Shown: positions 10,842 to 21,240 of the stretch, one piece after another
Numbering within the stretch: position 1 is the stretch's first letter
Layout of the letters: each line of letters starts with the position of its first letter
Origin: Notolepis coatsorum
Taxonomy: Eukaryota; Chordata; Actinopteri; Aulopiformes; Paralepididae
Direction of reading: 5' to 3'
DNA: 64,000 nucleotides
NCBI GenBank assembly: GCA_963971535.1
Contig: OZ020589.1
Span: 49,392,192-49,456,191 of the forward strand
Notes under the pieces: generated by a model
Told to the model about the DNA's origin: nothing
Databases searched by the model: none
The model's input: only the letters and a program-made list of their open reading frames with translations
Made by a program: the position numbers and the translations under genes

Positions 10842-11230
10842 GATTGATTGATTGAAAACTTTATTAACAGATTGCAGAATGGGTACAGTACAGTACAGCT
10901 CAATACATACAATTGTTAAGGGGATGCAGACCAGAGAAAGACTTTCGTCTTGTTTACATCAGGGTCCCCCATTTTCAATTCATCATAACATATATGACAT
11001 ACACGACATACAGATACACAGTACTGCTACATCTATACATTTATGACATACCAGATTTACAAATACAGTACTGTATTTACAAAAAAAAGAAAAAAAATAG
11101 AGTACATTTGACGAATAAACTGTACATTGGGGGAGGTGGGTGGGGGGTTGGGTATAGGTGGGGTGGGAGGGGACTATTTTATTGTGAAATAATAATTTAA
11201 TTATGTGAAATATTCATAATGCTACTGTGA
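10842..11230 (-). repeat. Retroposon 3' end, minus strand, GATT repeat tail
   Basis: The left edge is a GATTGATTGATTG tail followed by TTTATTAACAG, which read on the minus strand is a TTAATAAAG...TCAATCAATC 3' end. The same end lies in the Myb-like gene intron at 2890-3042. No coding part is kept. Confidence 0.65.
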
Positions 11231-11302
11231 GATTACAACATCTGATGTGATATTACAGAGGCTAGCTGGAGTGGCTAGCAGCTGGTGTGGCTAGCTGGTG
11301 TT

Positions 11303-11770
11303 GCTAGATAGATAGATAGATACTTTATTAATCCCCTAAATTCAGGGTATCTCGCAGCTCATACATAGAAACTGTACATTGAAGGAGGTTGGATAGGTGG
11401 AGTGGGGGGGGGACTGTACATTGTAGGTGGTTGGGTGGGTGGGGTGGGGGGGTTGGGTAGGAGGGGTGGGTGGGGGACACTTTACAACTGTACATAAATA
11501 TTACAGTGACAGTCCAGTTGATTTAATGGATGGAGGGGGGGGGGGGGGGGGGGGCGTTGACTTGCAATGGATGGAATAGTGTATAGTGCAGCAATGCAAG
11601 TCCGGTTCACAGTTATTGTTGTAATGGAGGAGTGGGAGTTTATGTCACGGGGTTGGGGACAGGCGGTGCGAGGGTGTGGGTGTGTGTGTGTGTGTGTTCT
11701 GTATGTGAATGAGTTCCAAGGCCTCGGCAGAACGGCACATCAAATCAGCCATTTCCCCCTCTGATAAGCA
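11303..11770 (-). repeat. LINE 3' end with GATA tail, followed by G-rich DNA
   Basis: TAGATAGATAGATACTTTAT at about 11309 is a common fish LINE 3' end read on the minus strand (GGGATTAATAAAGTATC then ATCT repeats). The DNA at 11395-11560 is very G-rich, ending in a run of about 18 G near 11536-11553, and could form quadruplexes. No ORF. Confidence 0.55.
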
Positions 11771-11825
11771 TCTTCCCAGATCTCCTAGTTGCTCCCTACT
11801 GCTTCCAGTCCTTGTGCTAAGCTAG

Positions 11826-12115
11826 TTCCCTGGGGGGCTCCAGTGTTGCAGATCAGCACGTCGGAGTGGCACCCCTGCAGTTTGACAGACTGTGGTCTGC
11901 CAGTGAGGTAGTTGAAGATCCAGGCCACCAAGTCGTCCTCCACCCCCATCACTGACAGCTTCTCAGCTAGTAGTGGAGGCTGAATAGTGTTGAAGGCACT
12001 AGAAAAATCAAATAATGTTACCCTCACTGAGCTGCCCGGCTTCTCCAGATGTAGATAGGCCTTGTGGACCATGTAGATTATGGCATCCTCCACACCGATG
12101 TTCTGCTGATATGCA
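11826..12115 (-). pseudogene. LINE RT fragment, duplicate of the 5' edge of LINE B
   Basis: It encodes VEDAIIYMVHKAYLHLEKP and FDFSSAFNTIQPPLL, the central RT motifs of a CR1/L2-group LINE. It matches 16882-17160 closely, including the shared junction to the minisatellite (GATATGCAAACTGCAG then CTTGTGCTAAGC). The 3' end stops abruptly in the middle of the GAPQG motif, where the minisatellite takes over. Confidence 0.8.
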
Positions 12116-12233
12116 AACTGCAGCTTGTGCTAAGCTATAGGCTAGCTGGTATGCAAACTGCAGCTTGTGCTAAGCTAGGCTAGCTGGTCCCTACTGCTTC
12201 CAGCCCTTGTGCTAAGCTAGGCTAGCTGCTCCC

Positions 12234-12512
12234 GGGAGCATGTCTATGTTCCCCGGGTCCTATGTTCCCCGGGTTCTATGTTCCCCGCTTTGATTGATTG
12301 ATTGATTGAACATTTTAGACCACCAGCCCTGATTCCAAACTCTAACCGTAACCAGTTCGAAAGAGGGCCTAAGCTTAACCAGTTCGAAACAAGGCGGACA
12401 TTAATTATTAATAAAATAATAAAAATTTATAAAAATGTCAATCTATTAATCAATCAAGCGGGGAACATAGGACCCGGGGAACATAGGACCCGGGGAACAT
12501 AGGGATGATCCC
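12234..12512. mobile_element. 279-bp foldback-type element with repeated TIRs and 8-bp TSD
   Basis: The ends are GGGAGCATGTCTATGTTCC and, reverse complemented, GGGATCATCCCTATGTTCC. Each arm holds three copies of a 16-19 bp unit containing CTATGTTCCCCGGGT. CTGCTCCC at 12226-12233 is repeated at 12513-12520, giving a clean 8-bp target duplication inside the minisatellite. The AT-rich centre has no coding. An 8-bp duplication fits hAT or Merlin; the family is not known to me. Confidence 0.8.
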
Positions 12513-13618
12513 CTGCTCCCTACTGCTTCCAGTCCTTGTGCTAAGCTAGGCTAGCTGCTTCCAGTCCTTGTGCTAAGCTAGGCTAGTTGCTCCCTACTGC
12601 GTCCAGTCCTTGTGCTAAGCTAGGTAGGCTAGCTGGTCCCTACTGCTTACATCCCTTGTGCTAAACTATAGGCTAGCTGCTCCCTACTGCTTCCAGACCT
12701 TGTGCTAAGCTAGGTAGGCTAGCTGGTCCCTACTGCTTCCAGCCCTTGTGCTAATCTAGGCTAGCTGCTCCCTACTGCTTCCAGCCCTTGTGCTAAGCTA
12801 GGCTAGCTGCTCCCTACTGCTTCCAGTCCTTGTGCTAAGCTAGGCTAGTTGCTCCCTACTGCTTCCAGTCCTTGTGCTAAGCTAGGCTAGCTGGTCGCTA
12901 CTGCTTCCAGCCCTTGTGCTAAGCTAGGCTAGCTGCTCCCTACTGCTTCCAGTCCTTGTGCTAAGCTAGGTAGGCTAGCTGGTCCCTACTGCTTCCAGCC
13001 CTTGTGCTAAGCTAGGCTAGCTGCTCCTTACTGCTTCCAGCCCTTGTGCTAAGCTAGGCTAGCTGCTCCCTACTGCTTCCAGTCCTTGTGCTAAGCTAGG
13101 CTAGCTGGTCCCTACTGGTTCCAGCCCTTGTGCTAAGCTAGGCTAGCTGCTCCCTACTGCTTCCAGCCCTTGTGCTAAGCTAGGCTAGCTGCTCCCTACT
13201 GCTTCCAGTCCTTGTGCTAAGCTAGGTAGGCTAGCTGGTCCCTACTGCTTCCAGCCCTTGTGCTAAGCTATAGGCTAGCTGCTCCCTACTGCTTCCAGTC
13301 CTTGTGCTAAGCTAGGTAGGCTAGCTGGTCCCTACTGCTTCCAGCCCTTGTGCTAAGCTAGGTAGGCTAGCTGGTCCCTACTGAATTGAATTGAAAACCT
13401 TTATTTATCCCCGAGGGGAGATTAAGATGTCATTTACAGCATAAGCAGCGTAACAGCAATTTAAAAACAGCAATTAAAAAACAGTTTATACATAACATAC
13501 ATGTGTTAAAAACAAGATGGACAAGTACACAGGGATAGAAATAGCTAAAATAGGACTAAAAAGATCTAAAAAGTGGTGAAAAAGAAACAAGTCCAATCAT
13601 GAATGTGTTGTTAAATAA

Positions 13619-14263
13619 TTAAATTAATTTGTTACAGTCCACAACCCAGCTTGTCCAGTTCACAGCAGTTGGCCCGTCCTGGCCCTGCTTGGTTGTGGAG
13701 CCTGATTGCCACCGGCACAAAGGACTGCCCAAAGCGCTTTGTGGTATGTCGGGGGGGATGAGTCTGTGGCTAAACGTGGACCGCTTTGGGGTCAGCTCAT
13801 CATAGAGGGGGTGGCAGGGGTTCTCAAGGATAGCATGCAGCTTCCTCCTCGTCCTCCCCTCTGCCACCACCTGCAGACGGTCCAGGTCCGCTCCCACCAC
13901 AGAGCTTGCTTTTTTTTTACCAGTTTGTTTATTTTGTCTGTGTTGGTGTTGCCCCCCCAGCATACCACAGCGAAAAAGAGGGCACCCGCCACCACAGACT
14001 GGTAGAACATCTGCAGCAGTTTGCTGCAGACATTAAAAGACCTGAGCCCTCTCAGGAAGAACAGTCTGCTCTGTCCCTTCCTGTAGAGGGCCTCGGTGTT
14101 GTCCGTCCAGTCCAGTTTGTTGTTCATGAGAACACCCAGGAATTTGTAATTCTCCACCCTTTCCACCTCCTCCCCCTGGATGATGATGGGAGTTGAGGGC
14201 TTCCTCTTGCTCCGCCGATGGTCCACCACCATCTCATTCGTCTTGCTGATGTTGAGCTGTAGG
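13619..14263 (-). pseudogene. LINE B RT C-terminal region, frameshifted
   Basis: Reads LQLNISKTNEMVVDHRR, then EEVERVENYKFLGVLMNNKL and FYQSVVAGALFFAVVCWGG, the thumb and C-terminal portion of a CR1/Rex-type RT. After a run of A/T near 13912 the frame changes and continues as VVGADLDRLQVVAEGRTRRK, then HPLYDELTPKRSTFSHRLIP. This is at least one frameshift, so the copy is dead. The 540-nt frame that starts at 14331 begins in LINE C sequence and is not a real start. Confidence 0.75.
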
Positions 14264-16697
14264 TGGTTTTCAAGTTCAAGTTCAAGTTCTTTAATAGTTG
14301 TCATACAGAAGTACAGAATACTTTCATACAAAATGCTTCTTACTGTTACGCTCCAGAGACTGTGCTAGACAAGATAGTATCAAATAACATAATAACATAA
14401 TATAGCATGAATTTAGAAGAAGAAAATGAGGTCACAGTTGTTCGGTATAGACATATGTACAATGTTCTGAGTTACCATATAATATACAATACACAACTAT
14501 GCAGTGTACTAATGTACAGTACTATCTAGTGCAAAGCAGAAATGGGATGAGGTACAATTTTAGGTACAATTTACAGTAAGGTGTACGAGTTGTAGTGCAA
14601 TCCTTCATCCATAAATATAAAGTGTGGGGAGTGGGTGCTACAGTGTGTTTGTTTAAAGTGGGTGTGTGCTATAAAGTGTGTGTAGTGGGTGCTACAGTGT
14701 GTTTGTTTAAGTGAGTGTGTGCGTGTGGATGTGTGTGCTATGTGTGTTTGGTGGTTGTTGTTGTGTAGTGTTCATTCATTGTTCGTTTAGCAGCCTGATG
14801 GCCTGGGGATAGAAGCTACTTCTGAGTCTTTCTGTGCTCGCCTTGAGACTCCTGTATCGCTTGCCTGACGGCAGCAGTTCAAAGAGGCAGTTGTTCGGGT
14901 GGCTCGAGTCCTTAATAATTCTCTTAGCCTTCCCCTTGCAACGCTTGTAGTAAATGTTCTGGAGGGTGGGGAGCCCCCCTCCAATTGTGCGTTCGGCTGA
15001 ACGTGTCACTCTTTGTAGTCTGCTTTGGTCTTTTGCAGTGCTATTCCCAAACCAGGAGGTGATGTTGCCGGTCAAGATGCTCTCTATTGTACATGAGTAG
15101 AAGTTCTTAAGGATCTTCTGGCTGACTTGGAACTTCCTTAGGCGCCTGAGGAAGTAGAGGCGTTGTCGTGCCTTCTTCACCACACTGTTAATGTGTATGG
15201 TCCATTTCAAGTCCTCGGATATGTGGGCTCCGAGGTACTTGAAGCTGTTGACTCTCTCAACCGGTGCCCCGTCGATGCTGAGGGGGCTGTAGTCCTTGAC
15301 CCCCGACCTCCTGAAGTCCACAATCATCTCCTTTGTTTTGCTGACGTTCAGGGAGAGGCTGTTGTGTTGCGTTGTGTTGCGCCACCTTGTGGTCGTTCAT
15401 GTTGCCTGCCACTAGGCCGTCATTGTATGCTTTGGTGCGCTCTCTCAGAGCTTCACGGACGGATTTGTCTACCCAGGGTTTTTGATTTGGGTAAACTTTC
15501 ATTTTGGTAGTGGGGATTGTTTCTTTCACCCTAGTACAGACATAGTCCAGCACTGTCTCCGTGTAGGCATTAATGTTATCTGTGTCGCGGAATACAATCC
15601 AGTCTGTGTTGTGAAACACTGACACTAGTGTATCCTCTGACGTCACATCCCATTTCTGCACCTCTCGCGAGACTACGGGAGTACTTTTAATTCTTTGTCT
15701 GTACTTTGGTGTAAGGAAAATGGATGCGTGATCTGACTTGCCAAAGCCACTATCAGAATGAGCCTTGTAGCCACCTTTAAATTGCGTGTAACAGTGATCT
15801 AGGATGTTACCGCCTCTGGTGTTGCAAGTCACATGCTGGTAGAAATCAGGCAATACCTTTCTCAGATTGGCGCTATTGAAATCTCCCAGTACTAAAATGG
15901 CGGCGTTAACGTTCGTCGCTTGTATATTGTTTACCTCGTCGTGTAGTCTGGAGAGCGCAGCGTTGTTGTTGGCTTGCGGTGGAATATACACTCCGACCAG
16001 GATGATCGCCGTTAACTCCCTCGGGAGGAAGAAAGGACGACACTTGATGGTTATATATTCCAGTTCTGGGGAGCAGTGATTGGATAATTCCTTCACATTC
16101 GTTGGATCACTCCAATTTTTGTTAAACATGAAGGCAATACCTCCACCACGTTGTTTACCGGACTCTGATTGTGTCCGATCCTTCCTATGGATAAAGAAAT
16201 GATCCGCTGGTTGAATCGCGTGATCTGGAACCTCCGGTGTTAGCCATGTTTCGGTGAAGCAAAGGACATTGCAGTCCCTAACGTCTCTTTGATATTGAAT
16301 CCTTGCTCGGATGTCATCCAGTTTATTGTCTATTGATTGTACATTGGCTAGCAATATACTGGGAAGTGGTGTACGGTGTCGTCTGGATCTCAGCCTGTTT
16401 CGGATCCCAGCCCTTTTTCCTCGTCTTCGCGGCGGCTTTTGGTGGTCTTGTCCATGGCCGGCATAACAAAGGATCTCGGTGGGCCATTTCTGCTGTTCAG
16501 CGATCCGATCCAGAGAGCAATCCAAACGGTAAGTTTTTCTTAATCCAATGTCAATGATTGACTGACGGTCATACACATATAATGCACCAACAGTTGGTGC
16601 AAATAAAACTCCTAATACTATAAAAATTAACAAAATAAAGCACAGTCTCGTCGGAGCGATCAGAGAGGCAGCCATCAGAGCAGCGCCAGGATCATCC
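14264..16697 (-). mobile_element. LINE C, inserted in LINE B; internal deletion of central RT
   Basis: The 3' end at 14264 is a CAAGTTC repeat tail; the 5' end lies near 16697. AGGTGGTTTTC (14254-14264) and AGGCTGTTTTC (about 16695) are a plausible 11-bp target duplication with two mismatches. The order is an endonuclease domain (about 16470-15400), then directly the RT C-terminus (15355-14776). The central RT with its catalytic motifs is missing, so this copy is an internal-deletion form. Its 3' UTR text GTCATACAGAAGTACAGAAT recurs in the MULE-like element at 42 kb. Confidence 0.8.
14776..15350 (-). pseudogene. LINE C RT C-terminal domain
   Basis: A 183-residue frame reads MIVDFRRSGVKDYSPLSIDG, VERVNSFKYLGAHISEDLKW, and ends LRSSFYPQAIRLLNEQ. 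These are the post-catalytic RT and C-terminal segments of a CR1/Rex-type LINE. The frame before it (SLSLNVSKTKE) is joined to endonuclease sequence in another frame at about 15365, which marks the internal deletion. Confidence 0.8.
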
Positions 16698-17149
16698 CTG
16701 AGGCTGTTTTCCTTGCTCCACTCTGTGAAGCTCTCCACCACAGCTCTGTACTCCTCCTCGTTGTCGTTGGTGATGTATCCAACGATGGAGGAGTCATCAG
16801 AAAACTTTTGGAGATGGCAGTTCCCGGAGCTGAAGCGGAAGTCTGAGGTGTACAGGGTGAATAAAAATGGTGCCAATACAGTTCCCTGGGGGGCTCCAGT
16901 GTTGCAGATCAGCAAGTCGGAGTGGCACCCCTGCAGTTTGACAGACTGTGGTCTGCCAGTGAGGTAGTTGAAGATCCAGGCCACCAAGTCGTCCTCCACC
17001 CCCATCACTGACAGCTTCTCAGCTAGTAGTGGAGGCTGAATAGTGTTGAAGGCACTAGAAAAGTCAAAGAATGTTACCCTCACTGAGCTGCCCGGCTTCT
17101 CCAGATGTAGATAGGCCTTGTGGACCATGTAGATTATGGCATCCTCCAC
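15365..17149 (-). pseudogene. Chimeric 630-codon frame: LINE B RT read into LINE C endonuclease
   Basis: The open frame runs from 17149 to 15257. Its first ~150 residues are LINE B RT, including FDFSSAFNTIQ, GAPQGTVLAPFLF and a divergent FSDD in place of YxDD. From about 16697 it crosses the insertion into LINE C: a hydrophobic stretch (LCFILLIFIVLGVLFAPTVG), then an APE-type endonuclease with LLANVQSIDNKLDD, FTETWL (about 16245), LVLGDFNSANL (about 15875) and KSDHASIFL (about 15730). This is a fusion made by nested insertion, not a gene that evolved as a unit. The endonuclease portion looks uninterrupted; its last residues after the deletion junction at about 15365 are out of frame. Confidence 0.8.
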
Positions 17150-17174
17150 ATCGATGTTCTGCTGATATGCAAAC

Positions 17175-18073
17175 TGCAGCTTGTGCTAAGCGAGGCTAGC
17201 TGGTATGCAAACTGCAGCTTGTGCTAAGCTAGGCTAGCTGGTCCCTACTGCTTCCAGCCCTTGTGCTAAGCTAGGCTAGCTGCTCCCTACTGCTTCCAGT
17301 CCTTGTGCTAAGCTAGACTAGCTGCTTTCTACTGCTTCCAGTCCTTGTGCTAAGCTAGGCTAGTTGCTACCTACTGCTTCCAGTCCTTATGCTAAGCTAG
17401 GTAGGCTAGCTGGTCCCTACTGCTTCCAGCCCTTGTGCTAAGCTATAGGCTAGCTGCTCCCTACTGCTTCCAGTCATTGTGCTAAGCTAGGTAGGCTAGC
17501 TGGTCCCTACTGCTTCCAGCCCTTGTGCTAAGCTATAGGCTAGCTGCTCCCTACTGCTTCCAGTCCTTGTGCTAAGCTATAGGCTAGCTGGTCCCTACTG
17601 CTTCCAGCCCTTGTGCTAAGCTAGGCTAGCTGGTCCTTACTGCTTCCAGCCCTTGTGCTAAGCTAGGCTAGCTGCTTCCTACTGCTTCCAGTCCTTGTGC
17701 TAAGCTAGGTAGGCTAGCTGGTCCCTACTGCTTCCTGCCCTTGTGCTAAGCTAGGCTAGCTGCTCCCTACTGCTTCCAGTCCTTGTGCTAAGCTATAGGC
17801 TAGCTGCTCCCTACTGCTTCCAGTCATTGTGCTAAGCTATAGGCTAGCTGCTCCCTACTGCTTCCAGTCCTTGTGCTAAGCTAGGTAGGCTAGCTGGTCC
17901 CTACTGCTTCCAGCCCTTGTGCTAAGCTAGGCTAGCTGCTCCCTACTGCTTCCAGTCCTTGTGCTAAGCTAGGCTAGTTGCTCCCTACTGCTTCCAGTCC
18001 TTGTGCTAAGCTAGGCTAGCTGGTCCCTACTGCTTCCAGCCCTTGTGCTAAGCTAGGCTAGCTGCTCCTACTG
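17175..18073. repeat. 42-bp minisatellite, array 2
   Basis: Same unit and variants as array 1. The first two units are hybrids that carry TATGCAAACTGCAG from the LINE B edge, as also seen at 12116-12190. It ends at TACTG (18069-18073), where LINE D starts. Confidence 0.92.
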
Positions 18074-18088
18074 AGTCCCTCCCAACCT

Positions 18089-19708
18089 TTGACGGGCATT
18101 CCCCCTGACTTTGATTCCAGTCATACGCTATGCTGCCTTGAAAACGTCTCACTTAGTGCTCTCTCTAAACTGGTTGGCGCGGCTAAACCTTCAACCTGTC
18201 TGTTTGACCCTCTCCCAGCAACTCTCATCAAAAAACTCTTCCCAACTCTAGGCCCTGCCCTACTCAATATCTTCAACACCTCTTTGTCTACTGGCGTGGT
18301 GCCCCTGGCCTTTAAATCAGCCGTCATTAAACCATTACTTAAAAAACCGAACCTCGACCCTCTAATCTTGAAAAATTACAGACCTATCTCCAATCTCCCA
18401 TTCCTATCCAAAGTATTAGAACGGATCGTCGCAACGCAACTTACTGACCATTTATCAAACAATAATCTTAATGAATCATTTCAATCTGGCTTTAGAGCCT
18501 TACACTCCACCGAAACGGCGGTTACCAAAGTCACAAATGACTTACTGCTCTCTCTTGACTCAAACCTCACCTCTGTGCTCTTATTGCTTGATCTCAGTGC
18601 AGCCTTTGACACTATCGATCACTCGATTCTTCTAGGTCGGCTTGAGAACCATGTTGGCATTCGGGGTCTCGCACTAGCTTGGTTTAAATCCTATTTAACT
18701 GATAGAACACACTGCGTGGTCTATAATGATTTAACATCTGAGACCCTCCCAGTGCAATGTGGTGTCCCACAAGGCTCTGTCCTGGGCCCTTTGCTATTTT
18801 CGATTTACATGCTACCCCTCGGCGATATCATACGCAAATTTGGCATAAACTTTCATTTTTACGCTGATGACACCCAATTATATATACCTATTAAGCCAAA
18901 TGATTCCTCCCAACTACAAAACCTTGAGGCCTGCTTGCTTGCCGTCAAAAAATGGATGTCGCAAAACTTTCTACTCCTTAATGCAGATAAAACTGAGATG
19001 TTAATTGTTGGCCCCCCAAACCACAGAGGCCTGTTTCAGGACATCTCCCTCAACTTTGATACCTGTCATGTATCCCAGAGCTCCACCATAAAAAACCTCT
19101 GAGTCATTTTTGATTCCTCCCTCTCATTTAATGCACATATAAAAAATGTCACCAAAATTGCATTCTTCCATCTTCGTAATATCGCAAAAATACGCCCCAT
19201 TTTAACTCTGGCTGATGCTGAAACCCTGATTCATGCTTTTGTCTCATCACGTCTGGACTACTGTAATGCACTTTTTTCAGGCTTACCTAATTCAAGCATC
19301 AAAAATCTTCAACTCGTGCAAAATGCGGCTGCACGGATACTAACTAGAACTAGAAAATTTGATCACATCACACCAGTTCTGTCCGCCCTACATTGGCTTC
19401 CTATCCAAGCCCGCTCTGACTTTAAAGTGCTACTCCTCACCTACAAAATTTTAAATGGGCTTGCACCGCTCTATCTATCTGATCTCATCTCCCGATACTC
19501 GCCCGCTCGTGCTCTGCGCTCACAAAATGCGGGGCTTCTATCGACCCCTAGGGTTAAAAAGAAATCCGCCGGCCACAGAGCCTTTGTCTACCGCGCTCCC
19601 TACCTGTGGAACAAATTACCTGCCGTCATCAGGGGCGCCTGCTCTGTCGAAGCTTTTAAATCCCTGCTTAAGACTCATCTTTTCTCTCTCTCCTTCAACC
19701 TACCTTGA
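18089..19708 (+). pseudogene. LINE D reverse transcriptase, single nonsense codon
   Basis: An L2-type RT reads in one frame from 18089 to the stop at 19708. The motifs in order are YRPISNLPFLSKVLERIV, LLLDLSAAFDTIDHSIL (about 18590), [18 protein letters not shown] (about 18757), FYADDTQLY (about 18857; catalytic YADD) and, at the end, LHWLPIQAR and WNKLPAVIRG. The only break is a TGA at 19100-19102 within KNL-stop-VIFDSS. The endonuclease is absent through 5' truncation. The low damage suggests a fairly recent insertion. Confidence 0.88.
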
Positions 19709-19744
19709 TCTCACCTGGTCGGGGACTGACCTTTAGATTAATCT

Positions 19745-20040
19745 GTGTAGTTTAGTTATGGTACAGGGTACTACATGGTACCACTGGGTAGTTTACTATA
19801 GGGTAGTTTAGTTAGGGTACAGGGTACTACATGGTACCACAGAGTACTACTTGGTACTGCATGGCATTACAGGGTACTACATGGCTTACATAGCTCTACA
19901 TGGCACCACAGGGTACTACATGGCACTACAGGGTACTACAGGATACTACGGGGTACTACATGGCACTATGGGGTACTATAGGGTACTACATGGCACTACG
20001 GGGTACTACATGGCACTACAGGGTACTACATGTCTGCTCC
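19745..20040. repeat. Tandem 10/20-bp repeat in LINE D 3' UTR
   Basis: Alternating GGGTACTACA and TGGCACTACA/G units. Followed by a C-rich run at 20079-20120. Confidence 0.85.
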
Positions 20041-20474
20041 TTTGCAGCACCACAAACATGGGAACTCTCTAACTCTTCCCCCCCCCCCTCTCCCCCCCCC
20101 CCCCCCCCCCCCTCCCTCCCCCTTCTCTCTGAGTACCCGTCTCCTGGCGCTGACCAAGGTGATGGATGCCTCGGGGTCCTGGCCAAGCTTGTAGTGACTG
20201 CTCTACATGCACCTCCGAGGCATTGGATCAGTTATTCACCGCCGTCTGTCCGTGGTCCTGTCAACTGATTAACAGACTGTTAACAGATTAACAGTCAACG
20301 CGGTTTCATTGCTGGGTTAAGTACTTCTATTCTATTCACATAATACGCTTACTTCATATATCTACTCCATTCACATATATGCCTACCACTTGTATCTATT
20401 GCTATGTCCGCCTACTACAATCTCATGAGCTGTCTAACGCCTGTCCCGTCTCCCTGTCTTCCTATGACTTGCTG

Positions 20475-20735
20475 TCCTGGAGTGTTGACCGGAGTGTTGG
20501 ACGTCCCGTGACGAAGGCCGGGAGATTGCGACCCCCTCTGCGTGCCCCCCTGTCTTCGGAGGTCTCGTAGTGGTGACCGGAGTGCCGGATGTCCCGCGAT
20601 GATGTCGGGAGTTCGCGACCCTCTCTGCGCCACCCCCCTTCCCCCTGTCTCCGGCTGTCCCTGAGCAACGACCGGAGTGTTGAATGTCCCGTGACTAAGA
20701 CGGGGAGGACGTGACCCTCTTGCGCCGCCCCTGTG
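20475..20735. repeat. ~90-bp tandem repeat in LINE D 3' UTR, about three copies
   Basis: GACCGGAGTG starts near 20487, 20575 and 20669, each followed by a TGTCCCGYGA block and a GCGACCC/GTGACCC block. These ORFs are not coding. Confidence 0.75.
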
Positions 20736-21240
20736 CCTCAAATAGATCCGCTATCAACTCTATCTTTAATCTTTCAAAATGTTCAGTTGCTATCGCTATT
20801 AGCTCTATCTTTAATTTTTCAAAATGTTCAGTTGCTATTGCATGCACTCATCTGTGTCTCACCACACACATGAGTGCATGCTTACCAACTGTCCGTCTGC
20901 AACACTACTATCACCGACATCTAAGAAGGGAGATCCCCCCTTGAACGGCCCTTCTAAGGTTTCTCTCCTCCACATTGCCTGTGGAGCTTTTTTTCCCTAT
21001 TGTTAGGTTTTAGTGAGTTTTTCCTTACCTTCGCGTGGGGTATGTCTGGGAGTGCTTGCATTCTTTCATTTATTTGCATTCATCTAAAAAATGTTTGGAC
21101 CCTATGGTGTTCTTGTTCTGTTCTTGACTTATTGTTATGTTGTCTTCTTGACTTGTTTAAAGAAGACCTGTACGGCCCATGGGGACATTAACGTGTGTTG
21201 TCGGGCCCTATAAATAAATTTGATTTGATTTGATTTGATT

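Larger units (their letters stand above)
11776..13383. repeat. 42-bp minisatellite, array 1 (interrupted)
   Basis: The base unit is 42 bp and contains CTACTGCTTCCAGYCCTTG, then TGCTAAGCTAGGCTAGCTG. Length variants of 44 and 46 bp have CTATAGG or CTAGGTAGG. Two subtypes tend to alternate (TGCTCCC...CAGTCC and TGGTCCC...CAGCCC), giving a higher-order unit of about 86-90 bp. The array is interrupted by a LINE fragment (11826-12115) and by a foldback element (12234-12512). Confidence 0.92.
13384..17174 (-). mobile_element. LINE B (CR1/L2-group), 5'-truncated, interrupted by LINE C
   Basis: The 3' end at 13384 has a GAATT repeat tail next to TTTATTTATCCCCGAGGGG. RT sequence occurs in two parts, 16697-17149 (central RT) and 13619-14263 (C-terminal). 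These parts are contiguous if 14264-16697 is removed: the text WSKEN-x-LQLNISKT is split exactly at the insertion. The element sits in the 42-bp minisatellite and its 5' edge joins the array at 17174. Confidence 0.85.
18074..21240 (+). mobile_element. LINE D, L2-type, 5'-truncated, with long 3' UTR
   Basis: It begins inside ORF2 (no endonuclease), carries RT up to 19708, a 1.5-kb 3' UTR, and ends in AATAAATTTGATTTGATTTG at 21240. TACTG (18069-18073) recurs at 21241-21245 and is the probable target duplication. It splits the minisatellite. Confidence 0.88.
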
